DNA from: Garcia nutans
Lineage: Eukaryota; Streptophyta; Magnoliopsida; Malpighiales; Euphorbiaceae
Reading direction: 5' to 3'
DNA length: 64,000 nt
Assembly: GCA_947685225.1 (NCBI GenBank)
Contig: CANTUV010000056.1
Span: 136,501-200,500 of the forward strand
The notes beneath the pieces are model-generated. The model was given only the letters and a program-made list of their open reading frames with translations. It had not been told where the DNA came from and did no database searches. Shown here piece after piece: positions 1 through 11,050 of the stretch. How positions within the stretch are numbered: the first letter of the stretch is position 1; every line of letters begins with the position of its first letter. The position numbers and the translations under genes were made by a program.

Positions 1-119
1 ATGTTGCTAAGTCAACCAAAGGTAGCTTTTTTTTTTATGAATTATAAATGTTCTTTTGTTTTCAAAAGTTTGGTGGTTCTTTTTTTATGTAATTTATCTC
101 CTATGTAGAAATTCAAAGA

Positions 120-850
120 AAGAGTCAGCTCTTTGAATATTCAGTTGCTGCCATAACTGAATATGATGAACTGGACTTAGAGATGGGTTCTAGCAAAGAT
201 TATTCTTTGTCTACACCTGTAGTGAATTAAACACAAGAAACACATAGGTCAAGTTCTTTGGAGTCGTGAATGACCCCTTTTCCCAGTGCACATTTGGATG
301 AATCTAAGTCCAGTTCATCACATTCAGTTATGGTAGCAGTTGAATATGATGAACTGGACTTAGAGATAGGGTCTAGCAAAGATAGTTCTTTGTCTACACA
401 TATAGCAAATTAAATACAAGGAGCACTTAAGTCAAGTTCTTTGGAGTCGCAAACAGCCATGGATGATCCCTTTGCTTAGTGCACATTTGGATGAACCTAA
501 GTCTAGTTTATCACATTCAGTTGCTGCCATAACTGAATGTGATAAACTGGACCTAGAAATACACTTGCAGTAAATCAAACACAAGGTGCACCTTAGTCAA
601 GTTCTTTAGAATCGTAAGCAGCCGTGGATAACTCTTTTGCCTCGTGCACTTTTGGATGAACATAAGTCTAGCTCATCACATTTAGTTGCTGCCATAACTG
701 AATGTGATGAACTGGACCTAGAGATAAGTTATAGCAAAGATAATTCTTTGTCTACAATTATAGTGAATCAAACACAATGATCACCTAAGTTAAGTTCTTT
801 GAAGTCGCAAGCAGCCGTGGATGGCCCTTTTACCCAGCAACATTTTTTGA
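120..850. repeat. 185-bp tandem array, each unit with a hairpin
   Basis: Four diverged copies of a unit about 165-192 bp long. The marker GATGAACTGGAC recurs with right-hand arms ending near 177, 360, 552 and 717. Units 2 to 4 each contain an inverted repeat with 22-bp arms (308-329/339-360, 501-522/531-552, 666-687/696-717) around an 8-9 bp loop. The plus strand reads partly like coding sequence (SSSLES, AHLDE, KSSSSHSVAA), and a related stretch lies at 5487-5640 on the other strand, so the array probably derives from an exon of an unidentified gene. No open frame crosses the array. Positions 1-110 resemble 16205-16275, which places the array in the duplicated locus that also carries the PPR copies. 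Confidence 0.75.
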
Positions 851-1180
851 TTTTTTTTTTCTAAATATATAGAGTTTATGCACATCTAACTTATTGTGAG
901 TGAAATGTTCTTATTTTAATTAAGACATGAAATATATTTGTTTTGATCAACTTAGATTATTATAGCAAAAAACTATTATGCTTTTCTCGTGAAGTGCTAC
1001 TTTAGCAAATATAGTTACTTTAATCAACTTAGATTGATGCAGCAAGAAATTTTGCTCTTTTTGTAGTCCTTAAAAGGATTACCTAGTTAATATAAAAGTA
1101 AGTGTTCTTTTATTGTATTCATATAATATAATTTGCTTGATCAAATGCGTACATGGAAGATCGTGAACTTTTATATTGAT
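851..1180. other. gene-free stretch, part of a duplicated segment
   Basis: AT-rich, with no open frame of note. Roughly 955-1160 resembles 6745-6885 in direct orientation (shared blocks such as TTATGCTTTTCT and TATAATTTGCT), so it is another piece of the local duplication. The RTE LINE is inserted directly after it. Confidence 0.4.
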
Positions 1181-1202
1181 TGTGTAATTCTTGGTCTTTT
1201 AA
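1181..1202. repeat. LINE target-site duplication, left copy
   Basis: 22-bp direct repeat, identical to 4479-4500. A further T is shared at 1180/4478. It defines the LINE insertion exactly. Confidence 0.93.
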
Positions 1203-1310
1203 CTCTGCCTATACATGAGTTTCTTGTGTATTGACGGTCCCAAGCCCGAGTAAAAAAGGAGGGTTGCGGTAGGTGACAGTCAGCATAAAATTTTTGTCAC
1301 ATCTCATGAT

Positions 1311-2267
1311 ATGAATTCTAATAATAATATCGTTGGGGCGTTCCCTACTTGCGACGTGCTACATCGGAGCTCGGGTGTAGTGAAGAATAAGCAAAGGTGT
1401 AGGGCGTTCCCCGAATGCGACGCTCCTTATCGGCGCCCGGATGTGGTGCATAATAAACAAGGGTTCTCACATCATGGACGGGTGTGGGTAAAGAAGTTAG
1501 TCCAAAATACGAATAATAAGAGTAATACGAGAGTTACATGTTTAGATAATGGTAAAAGATTTTATAGAAAAAAGCATAAGAAAGAACAATTAGGGAGTAA
1601 GATCAGAATAGGAACTTGGAATATTTGATCTCTTACAGGTAAACTGAGAGAACTTGTTGATACTATGGAGAGAAGAAAAATTAGTATTGCTTGTATTCAA
1701 GAGACTAAATGGGTTGGAGGAAAAAGTAAAGAAGTTGAGAATACGGGATATGAAGTGTGGTATACAAGTACAGATATAAGTAAAAACGGAGTAGGTATAA
1801 TTTTGGATAGGAATCTAAAGGAGACGGTTGTATCGGTGAAAAGAGTAAGCGATAGGATTATTTTAATTAAACTTGTGCTCCAGAATGAGACCATCAACAT
1901 AGTTAGTGCATATGCCCCTCAAGTTGGATTGGATGGGGAGAGCAAGCAAAATTTTTGGAATGATATGGATGAACTTATGCAAGGGATTCCAAATGATGAA
2001 AATATTTTTATAGGAGGAGACTTAAATGGACATGTAGAAAAAGTTAGAGTAGGTTTTGAGGAGGTACATGGAGGGTATGGTTTTGGAATTAGAAATGAAG
2101 AAGGTAAGAGTATTCTTGATTTTGCTTTAGCCTATGGTTTGATTCTGGAAAATACATATTTTATAAAAAGGGAATCACATCTAGTGACCTTTAAAAGTGG
2201 GCAAAATAAAAGTCAGATTGACTTCATACTCACAAGAAAAGCCAATAGAACTCGATGCGAATTGTAA
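1311..2267 (+). pseudogene. RTE endonuclease domain, broken
   Basis: This region encodes an apurinic-like endonuclease (EEP family), which nicks target DNA to prime reverse transcription. Family motifs are visible in order: RIGTWNI at about 1603 (metal-binding Asn), QETKW at about 1698 (catalytic Glu), AYAPQVG at about 1908, GGDLNGH at about 2017 (Asp/Asn pair) and SQIDFI at about 2212. The terminal His motif is expected after 2267, in the overlapping frame beginning at 2197. A TGA stop at about 1627 falls right after the first motif, where the family has Trp or a basic residue, and a frameshift near 2250 separates this block from the next. The start is uncertain because the leader is also open. 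Confidence 0.85.
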
Positions 2268-2271
2268 GATT

Positions 2272-4236
2272 ATCCCAGATGAGGCTTTGACCACTCAACA
2301 TAGGTTAGTGGTTTTGGATATCAAGTTTAAGAGGTTGATTAGTAGGCCAAGAAGGAATAATAGTCCTAAGATTATGTGGTGGACTTTAAAAGATGAAAAA
2401 CAATTGTTGCTCAAGGATAAGTTGGTCAAAGCTGGAGGGTGGGAGGACGATGTGAGTATGTCATCAAATGATATGTGGATATGCATGTCTACAACAATTA
2501 GAGGAGTAGCTAGAAAGATTCTTGGAGAATCTAAAGGGTGTGGACATCCCTTGAAGGAGTCTTGGTGGTGGAATGAGGAAGTGCAAAAAGCGGTAAGAAG
2601 TAAAAGGGAATGGTATAAGAGTTTACCCAAATGTAATAACAATGATGCTTTTGAGCAGTACAAATAAGCAAAAAAAAGATGTTAAAAAGGCAGTTAGTCA
2701 AGCAATAGCACAATCTTTAGAGAGTTTGTATGAGAAACTTAGAACAAAAGAAGGAGAAAAAGCTATCTATAAATTGGCTAAGATAAGAGAAAAGAAATGT
2801 CATGATTTAAACCAAGTTAAGTGCATTAAAAATAAAGAGAATAAGGTTCTGGTTCAAGAAGAGAATATTAAAGAACGATGGAGAAGCTATTTTGAGGAAC
2901 TTCTTAATGGTAACCATAGTGATAACATTGAGGGTTTAGATGTTAGGCCGGAGAAAAATATGAAATACACTAGACGGATTAAATTTTCGAAAGTTAAAGA
3001 AGCTTTGAAGAGGATGAAAGTTGGTAAAGCCTGTGAACCAGATGAGATACCTATTGAGGTTTGAAAATGTTTGGGAGATACAGGAGTTACATGGTTGACA
3101 TCTTTGTTCAATAAGATTTTAAGTACAAAGAAAATACCTAATGAATGGAGACAAAGTAATTTGATACCTATTTTTAAGAATAAAGGAGATATTCAGAATT
3201 ACTCAAATTATAGAGGTATAAAGCTTATGAGTCACACTATGAAATTGTGGGAAAGAGTTGTGGAACACCGTTTGCGGTTAGATACTTGTATCTCCTCAAA
3301 TCAATTTGGCTTTATGCCTGGTCGATCAACTATGGAAACTATTTTTCTTATAAGAGATTTGATGGAAAATTATAAAGAGATGAAGAAGGACTTACATATG
3401 ATTTTTATTGACTTGGAAAAGGCGTATGATAGAGTCCCTAGAGAAGTTTTATGGTGGGTTCTAGAGCGTAGGGAAATATCTATACGATATATCCAAGTCT
3501 TGAAGGATATATATGAGGGAGCTACCACCAGTGTCTGCATAGTGGGAGGGGATACTAAGGATTTTTCTGTTTCTATTGAATTACACCAAGGTTCAGCTTT
3601 GAGCTCTTATCTTTTCGTCTTGGTCATGGATGAGCTAACAAGACATATACATGATGACATCCCTTGGTGTATGATATTTGCAGACGATATTGTATTAATA
3701 GATGAGACTCAAGCAGAGGTAAGCCAAAAGTTGGAGTTATGGAGAAGCACTTTGGAATCTAAGGGTTTTAAGCTAAGTAGGACTAAGACTGAATATATGC
3801 ATTGTAGATTTAATAGCAAGAATAGATAAAGAGGCAAAATTTTTTAGACTGAATAGCAGTGCCTCATAGTACTTATTTTAGATACCTTGACTCTATTCTT
3901 CAAGAAGATGGAGGTTGTGAAGAAGATGTAAATCATAGGATTAAAGCTGGTTGGATGAAGTGGAGGGATGCTACATGAGTTCTATGTGATCGAAAGATGC
4001 CAATTAAATTAAAAGAAAAATTTTACCGCACTGTAATACGGCCTGCGATGATGTATGACAGTGAGTGTTGGGCAGTAAAAGGACAACACATGAGTAAAAT
4101 GCATGTTGCAGAAATGAGAATGATAAGATTGATGTGTGGTCATACTAGGATGGATAGAATCCGCAATGAGTACATCAGAGAAAAAGTGGGAGTAATACCT
4201 ATTGAGGATAAGATGAGAGAGCATAGATTGAGATGA
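2272..4236 (+). pseudogene. RTE reverse transcriptase and C-terminal region, broken
   Basis: This is the linker plus the reverse transcriptase of the same LINE. RT landmarks: a thumb-proximal linker at 2642-3060, a TGA stop at about 3061-3063, NYRGIKL at about 3200, FMPGRSTMETIF at about 3310, a palm Asp in FIDLEKAYDRVPR at about 3403, QGSALSS at about 3588 and the catalytic FADDIVL at about 3678. The C-terminal block at 3997-4236 (SECWAVK, RMIRLMCGHTR) is typical of plant RTE proteins. Breaks include stops near 2665, 3061, 3829 and 3978 and frame changes between blocks. The catalytic Asp pair is intact, but no full-length protein can be made. Confidence 0.88.
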
Positions 4237-4478
4237 TTTGGCCATATGAAATGAAGACCTAGCGATGCGCCTGTTAGAAAAACCGAATAAGTTAGAGTAG
4301 ATATAGCTAAGAGAGGCAGAGGTAGGCCTAAACTGACTTAGTCAAAGGTGGTCCAAAATAATCTTATGATGTTATATCTATCAGAAGAGATAACCTTAAA
4401 TCGTATTAAGTAGAAAAGAAGAATCCATATAGCCGACCCCAATTAACTTGGGATTAAGGCTTTGTTGTTGTTGTTGTT

Positions 4479-4500
4479 TGTGTAATTCTTGGTCTTTTAA
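4479..4500. repeat. LINE target-site duplication, right copy
   Basis: Identical to 1181-1202 and directly abutting the (TTG)n tail of the LINE. Confidence 0.93.
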
Positions 4501-5285
4501 AAAAAGAGTGTTACATCAATCTAAATTGGTCAAAACACCTATATTGTGTGAAATAGCATTGTACAAAAAGAGCATAAAAGATGATAAAAAGCAACTATAT
4601 TTCTTATCTTAGTTGTACCAAAAATATTTTACTCAGCATCTAAAAGCACACATCTAGGTTTTTGAGGAATATTAGCTTTACCTTGTCATGTTTCTCCATT
4701 TGTCTTTTAAATTATTCTGCAAAATTTATTTTTTTAGAAAAAAAGTTTGAATTTCATTTTAAACACAATTTTAGCTAAAAGGATTGCTAAAGGACCAAGA
4801 ACATTACCCCTATTTTGTTAGCAAATATATCTTGTATGCAGTTCAAAATTTGTTTCCAATTTCCAGCATCAAACCTAGATCAAAAGAGAGAATTGTTGGT
4901 AATATGTGACAACAAAAAAATAAAGAAAAAGAAAAAGAAAATCTGATATCAATATAAAAAAGAATAAAAATCATAAAATAACGTTTAAGAAATCATAAAT
5001 CGAAGTTAAATAAATGTTTATATTTCAGACTTTTTTACTCTAGCTCTTAAAGCATATTCCTTTCTTTCTTACAAAACTTTTATTTAGAATCATCTGATTG
5101 TTTTTTGTTTTTAGCAAGTAAAAATTTATGGTTTTGTGATCCTATTAAAGTTTTTAGTGCAATAAAATAGAATGAAACAAAAAAAATCTATAAGGTACAA
5201 ATATAAACTGAAAATAATATCAAATATAATAACATATTCGTGTCGACATGGACATGCATAGATTTTTTACTTTTACCAAATGAAA
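4501..5285. repeat. left arm of a 2.4-kb inverted repeat
   Basis: Pairs in inverted orientation with 6225-6865. Clear blocks are GTTAGCAAATATAT with GTTCAAAATTTGTTTCCAAT (about 4818-4860), AATCATCTGATTG (about 5090) and the stretch around CTGAAAATAATATC (about 5210), each found reverse-complemented in the right arm. No coding sequence is seen. The arms differ by several indels, so the structure is old. The RTE LINE lies at the outer edge of this arm. Confidence 0.75.
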
Positions 5286-6224
5286 CCAGAGATGAATCAA
5301 TTAGGCAGCTATCACTCTCATTTATTTTAAACTAAATTAAACTAAACATTTAATAATAAAAAAATTGGCAACCTTTTTTTACAGAACCATATGCACAATT
5401 ATCATCATCTAGTGCATTTATGATATCATTTGAAAACAAAACTGTTTATGAAACAAAGGAAAAAAAAAATCATACCTTAGAACTCTCCATGTTAGCAGCA
5501 ACAGGATGTGATGAACTGGACTTGAGTTCATTCAAATGTTCACTTCGCAGTTCCAAAGAACTTGCCTCCTCTTTCAGTTCTTTCTACCAACTCCAGAGAC
5601 TCCATTTAAGAAATGGAGGATCTATTCCAACAATAGCTTCAGTCGGGTAATCCCCGTGCAAATTAATGCAGTCCTATTTTGGTCCTTATCTAGGATTGAG
5701 TAAGTCTGTCATTTTTTCCCTTAAACTTCGTAGCTCAGTCATGACAAAATTACTCATCATCCCTCTCCAATTTTCCAATTCTTCTCCAAATTCTGTTTAC
5801 AACCTCCAAAAACTTCTTCGTAGTATCCTTCCTCTGATGTAAATTTCCCCATATCATCATCGTATACTCCACCGCTACCTCACGATATGTAATTTTCATC
5901 ATGTTAGATATATTCATATCGTTCCTACGATCGAGTTATTCTATGGCTTCCATATATGATTCTGAGATCGAGCCACTGTTGATTTACAAATCAATAGATT
6001 TTAAAAGCAATGTTTTTTCTAATTTGATTTTGCTATTGGCCAAGGGTGGAAGATGGGGACTCGATAACATTGGATTGATAATTTCATTCGGCAGTTTTCA
6101 TCTCAAAACCTTCTTTAGTATTCAACAAATTGCTTCTCAGTCCATTTAGAACAAAGAACAGATAGAGAATGATATTTAATAGAAGAACTTGCCACAGAGG
6201 CTTCTTTTAAAATAAAGAACAAAC
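5286..6224 (-). other. spacer of the inverted repeat with an exon-like scrap
   Basis: About 940 bp between the arms. On the minus strand 5487-5640 reads like an exon ending at a splice donor (AAG|GTATGA at about 5484-5489) and encodes a charged, coiled-coil-like run (LKEEASSLELRSEHLNELKS). The same coding-like sequence, in the other orientation, forms the tandem array at 120-850. The rest (5650-6224) contains only short open frames and no recognisable domain. I cannot name the parent gene. Confidence 0.4.
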
Positions 6225-6865
6225 CTATACATGTTCATGTCGATTACGAATATATTATTGTATTCAATATTATTTTCAGTTTATATTTGCACTTTATAGA
6301 TTTTGTTTGTCTAATTCCTTTTTATTGCACTAAAAATTTTAACAGGATCATAAAACCATCTTTACTTGCTAAAAGCAAGAAGCAATCAGATGATTCTAGA
6401 TAAAAGAAAAAAACCTCCACTTCATATTAGTGAAGCTTCAAAGTTTTGTAAGAATTGTTATATCTTACCAGCAATTCTCTCTTTTAATCTAGGTTTGGTG
6501 CTAGAAATTGGAAACAAATTTTGAACTCCGAACGAAATATATTTGCTAACAGAATAGTGGTAATATTCTTGATACTTTTGCAATATTTTTTGTTAAAATT
6601 TTGTGTGTGAATGATTAAGTTTAACATTTTTTTAAAAAATAATTTTTATAGGTTGATTTAAAAGATAAATGGAGAAATATAACAAAGTGAAGCTATTATT
6701 TTCCAAATATGACAAGGTGAAATAATTTTTTCTAGTTAATTTAAAAGAACTTTTATGCTTTTCTGTAGAGCCTTATTATAGGAAATATAGTTGATTTGGT
6801 CATTGACGTAAGTAACAGAAAACTTTGCTCTTTTGTAAAGCTTTAAGGATACATTTGTATGCATT
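6225..6865. repeat. right arm of the inverted repeat
   Basis: Reverse complement of 4501-5285 with indels. An extra block near 6415-6440 is missing from the left arm. The outer end runs into the segment shared with the PPR copies (from about 6875). Confidence 0.75.
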
Positions 6866-6874
6866 TGATATAAT

Positions 6875-8684
6875 TTGCTGGATTGCCGGCAAATTCCAGG
6901 GTACTAACATTTCCCTAACAGAAATTGAATCGTTAATCTTTTGTGCTTTTTGTTACAAACCATACAATGGATTCTTGGTAGAGATTCATTAGACATGTTG
7001 TAATACATTGAGATGTGGAGAATTCGTTTCTTGCGCGTGCTAATGGTGTTTATTATTAAGGCTATTTCATGTTCAGGAATAATTAATAAACAAAAAAATT
7101 AATCCCATAAAATAAAAATGTCCTTAGCTTCACTTTTCTCCTTGACCACTTCAATATTGTACATTCTATATGCATAAAAAGATAGGTTTTGAAGCAATTT
7201 AGAAGACATGAAAAACCTGCATGGTAGCCAATGGTTTTCATCCAGCAACCAAAATTTAACCCAGAATTCAAGCTTGCTTCCATACAAAAATCAAAGCTAA
7301 GTTGAATTAAAATTATGGTACAAGTTCCCAGTCAGAAATGAAATGCTCCAATGGAGATCTACTCTGTTATAAGGCCATCGGTGATCATCCCCTTTTCTTC
7401 CTACTCCAAATGGTAGATCTTGTCATTCATATCTTCCTTTTTGTATGCCTGCCTCAATCATGATAAGAGTAGGTTTTGGTATCTGGTTGGCATTCTTTAT
7501 CTTTCATTCGGTTAAAAACTCTTTCCATCTCCCTCAAATCCTCTGCCTTTGCGCATGCAGAAATGACTGCATTATAGATCGTGGAGTTCTCAGGTATTTC
7601 AAACTAAACACTCTGAATTACCTTATGAAATAGGCCTGCATTGGCATAGCTATTGATAAGACAACAGAAAGTTTTGGTGTTTGCTTTCATGCCCTGTGTT
7701 CTTATCTGATCAAATGTGCACTCCATGTGTTTGACATCCCCTACATCACCAAAAACTTCAATCACATTATTGTAAGTTGAGGTGATCCAGGGAAACTGAA
7801 GCTTACGCATGTATTCCATTACTGATGACATCTTATCATATATCCGTTTCTTTCCATAAGCACCAATCAGGATATTGAAAGTGCAAGTTTCTGGTTGAAT
7901 TCAGAAATTTCGGAACTTCTGACACCTTCTTTCCATTGTTTCAATCTGAACCTTGTTACCAAACACACTGAGGATGATGTTCATTGTACAAACATCAGGT
8001 TTGCACTCTGTGCTCTGTAGCATCCCATTTAGAACTTTCTCCATCTGTACATACATCCCAGCCTTCCCATATTCACTCAAAACTATATTCTGTGTGACTG
8101 TGTTTGGAGTAATCAATCTTTCATCCATTTCTTGATTCAAAGCCTGAACCACCTCAAATCTTGAAGCATCCACGCAAGCCTTAAGTAAGGTGCTATAGGT
8201 GAAGACATCAGGCTGGCAATGAGGGAGAGTATTCATCGGGTGAAGAATAGAGAAAACCTCATCAATGAGATTGTTGCGGCAATAAGCTGCCAGCAATGCA
8301 GTTTAAAGTTCAGCTGTAGGTTCCAATCCTTCTTCAACCATTTCATCGAATAGTTGGTGGGCACGGTGAGCTTGGCCACATCTCCGCAACAGAACCAAGA
8401 GTTTCACTTAAGTTCTTTCCTTTGGTTGATAGAAAGGTTGTTCTTTTAGCATCTCAAACACCTACACGTCCAAATGGGTCATCACAAAAAATACCCAATT
8501 GTCAAATTTAAGTAAATTAGAAGAAAGTTAAAGAAAGGGAAGGAAAGAGATGAGTGACCTCGAGTGCTTGAGGCCACTGTTTCTTGAGGATAAGATCGGA
8601 CAAGGCTTCAGTGACAGTGATGACCCAGGCCTTGGCTTTGCCCTTTTTGTCCAATTTCTTTTTGATATTCTTGATTGGGACTCT
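6875..8684. repeat. segmental duplicate of the PPR locus, copy 1
   Basis: Collinear with 16320-18111 over 3' flank, coding region, intron and part of exon 1. Both have the same 3'-flank block (ATTGCCG-CAAATTCC, CATACAATGGATTCTTGG). Similarity stops abruptly near 8684, inside the region matching exon 1, and the sequence beyond is unrelated. Confidence 0.85.
7332..8684 (-). pseudogene. PPR gene copy, decayed and 5'-truncated
   Basis: A P-class pentatricopeptide repeat gene copy, closely similar to the better-preserved copy at 16737-18336. The longest open piece (7901-8296) carries recognisable PPR units (DVFTYSTLLKACVDASRF, NTVTQNIVLSEYGKAG). A second piece at 7604-7831 continues the C-terminal repeats. 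Frameshifts and stops lie at about 7440, 7600, 7840-7900 and 8300. The counterpart of exon 1 ends near codon 60 and lacks the start and the transit peptide. It cannot make a full protein. It is the older or less constrained duplicate. Confidence 0.88.
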
Positions 8685-9575
8685 TTTTGTTCATGTTCAC
8701 CAGTTAAAACGCAGCAGTTCTAGGTATTTTATTGGTTAATTTCTCTATTTTCCTTATCAGTTTTCTCAATTTTGTTGGATAATCATACTAATGTAAGAAA
8801 GAGCAATCATTTTATTCTGTATGCTAGATAACATGATTTGCAGCTTTTGGTTGAATGTTTGTAACTACGCATTGGTTTTCTGTTATTAGGAAAGGCTGCA
8901 TTTTTTTGCAAGTCTTCCTGAACCACTTAATGAATACATGCATGCACTTGGTCAGACGTGGCATCTATTTTATTTATTCGGGTTGCAAATTGACATGATA
9001 TTGTCTGTATCAATGTTAATTTTCCTGTTCTGTAACTATAATCACATTTTCTTAGAGCTTCCTAATATTTAGATTTTCTTTAACCTTCTTCTATCTTGCT
9101 AAATAGCTTGCTTGCATTGTTTTGTTTTTTTTCTTAAATTTCTATGTTACTGTTTGCAGCCAAAATTGATGGTGAAGTTGCTACTTAAGGTACAAATTTG
9201 TGATTCTGTTTGTTGACATAAAATTTTTTCTTATATGTTTTTAGAAAAAAGACAAGGAAACATCTTCTAGGGAGAGGGAGCTACATAGTTGATTAATCGG
9301 CAACAAGGTATGAATATCAACTAAAAACTAGTAGTGAATTTATTGTTGTTAATTTTACATGAAGCTGAAACTTATATAAATTGACAGTATTGGAAGCCTT
9401 CTTGAGGAATTGCAAGGTCAAAAGATAAAAAATGCTAAGGTGTGCACTTATCATGGTTTTCAAAATTCTGTATATCTAGGTCATTTTCCTATTTCCATGG
9501 AAGACACAGCTTTGTTGGGCACTCACGTTTTATGGTTATAACCTGCTACTTAATTTTATGTAGCTTTGTTGGATG
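8685..9575 (+). other. gene-free stretch with exon-like scraps
   Basis: No long open frame. At about 8889-8963 the plus strand reads like part of an exon (LHFFASLPEPLNEYMHALG) after an AG. At about 9393-9440 another short run (GSLLEELQGQKIKNAK) is followed by GTG. These may be decayed exons of a host gene brought in by the duplication. I do not recognise the family. Confidence 0.3.
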
Positions 9576-9583
9576 CATTTCAC

Positions 9584-10053
9584 TAGACTGAGCAAAATTT
9601 CTAAATCCGACTGAACCGATTGGGTTGACTCATATTCGACTGGTTTAAAATATATATTTTGGGTTGGTTCGGCTTTAAAAATAAAAGAAATATAAAAATT
9701 TTTCAGCCGGTCTGTCGGGTTGGGATATTATTTTTTGTTTGAACCCGAACTCGATCGTCTTATATTTATATATAAATATTTATTTTTTAATTTATTTATC
9801 ATATAACCCGATATAATTCGACTCAATCCAACTTGATCCGATAATACAAAAATCAACTCAAATATAAAGTTATAATATTAAAAGTTAATCCGCTCAAAAC
9901 TAACCCGATCCGACCGAATTAGAAATCAATTTAGGCTGGTCGAAAATTTAATAAATTTGAGCGATATCGGTATAATATTTTTATTATTTAATCAGTTTTG
10001 GTAGAGTCAAAATACACCCTAAATCCGACTGAATTCAACTTGCGCTCACCCTA
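9584..10053. mobile_element. hAT-type MITE (470 bp)
   Basis: Flanked by an exact 8-bp duplication CATTTCAC (9576-9583 and 10054-10061), the length typical of hAT elements. The terminal inverted repeats are TAGACTGAGCAAAATTT at the left and the complement of TAGGGTGAGCGCAAGTT at the right. The interior is rich in CCGA/TCGG motifs (GACTGAACCGATTGGGTT and similar), a composition common in small non-autonomous plant hAT elements. No coding capacity. Confidence 0.82.
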
Positions 10054-10414
10054 CATTTCACATCTCTATCAAAGTCAAGTTCATATTTTTTTCATTTTGG
10101 TACGCAACTCTGCATTGCTATTGAGAATGGTTTTATTCAATTCCTATCCTTTGTCAAAATGAATTAGCTTATTTTATCAGTAAAAATTAGTTTTGGTGGG
10201 TATATACTAGATTGCATTGGTAATAAAATATTTTTACTTATTGGCAGCTGTCAATACTTTAATTGGCGTTTATATAGATCTCATTACCGGAGGTTTGTTA
10301 AGTTGTTAGACAACAGAGAATAGCTATATAATTTTCTCATCATTGGTATAATACTTTTAATTCCGTGAACTTTTATTTTTTATTTTTTTTAAAAAAAAAA
10401 AATTGAATAGGTTC

Positions 10415-10545
10415 CAGATCCATCAGTTATCTACCTTCTGTATTGGCTATTGCTATAATGATGCACATTATAGACCAAGTTGAGCCTTTAAATCTGTGGA
10501 GTACCAAAAGCTGCTTCTGGGTGTGCCTTAAAACAGGCAAGGTTA
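10415..10545 (+). pseudogene. cyclin D3 C-terminal fragment
   Basis: The plus strand reads YLPSVLAIAIMMHIIDQVEP and then, after a one-base shift, EYQKLLLGV followed by LKT. This matches the C-terminal cyclin fold of plant D3-type cyclins, where YLPSVLA-ATMMHV and EYQ-LLGVLKI are family hallmarks (from memory of the family). Only about 40 codons remain, with one frameshift and no flanking cyclin box, so it is a gene scrap and not a functional gene. Confidence 0.7.
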
Positions 10546-10549
10546 GTAC

Positions 10550-11016
10550 CGTGTACATTTATAAATCTTTCATTATAATTGATTTTTTCTTCTACTTATT
10601 ATGGATTTTTAATTTTATATGAATTTTTTAAGATTTAATATAATTAATACCAATAATTCGAGAAACATTGTCCATAATTCGACTTTTCGAGTAACAGAGG
10701 AACCACCAAGAATCACACAATGTTGAATGTACCAGTTATTACAATACATCAAATGGGCTCATCAACAACAAATATTCATCAGGAAAGTATACGATAAAAG
10801 ATGGCTTTTTCCAAAGCGCGTCCCATTCGTACCGTGCTATTAACTAATTGCGAGTATATCAAATGCCAAGAACAAAAGCAAAGCAATGACAAGAATCGGA
10901 GTCACAACTCACAAGCTCAAGTATTATGATTCAATGTCTATAAGTTCAAGTGATGTGATAAAAGTGTTTTTAACAAAGCATTTTTGTCATTTGCAAATCA
11001 GTAGTGTTCTTTTTTT

Positions 11017-11050
<34 letters not shown>

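Larger units (their letters stand above)
1203..4478 (+). mobile_element. RTE-type LINE, near full length, dead
   Basis: A non-LTR retrotransposon of about 3.3 kb. It is flanked by an exact 22-bp target-site duplication (1181-1202 and 4479-4500, starting TGTGTAATTC). The 3' end carries the plant RTE signature, a GACCCCAATT...GGGATTAAGGC motif followed by (TTG)n instead of poly(A). The order is 5' leader, APE-type endonuclease, reverse transcriptase, short C-terminal domain, and 3' tail. Several in-frame stops, mostly TGG to TGA or TAG changes, and frameshifts break the single ORF into at least six pieces, so it cannot move by itself. The exact TSD and the near-complete length suggest a fairly recent insertion, into the left arm of an older inverted repeat. 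Confidence 0.93.

Noticed and set aside
120..850. CRISPR-like array from regular repeats
   Set aside because: Units are about 185 bp and contiguous, without unique spacers, in a plant genome with introns and retrotransposons. It is a tandem repeat.
3997..4245. Separate small gene on either strand
   Set aside because: The plus-strand frame is the C-terminal region of the RTE LINE, and the minus-strand frame is its shadow.
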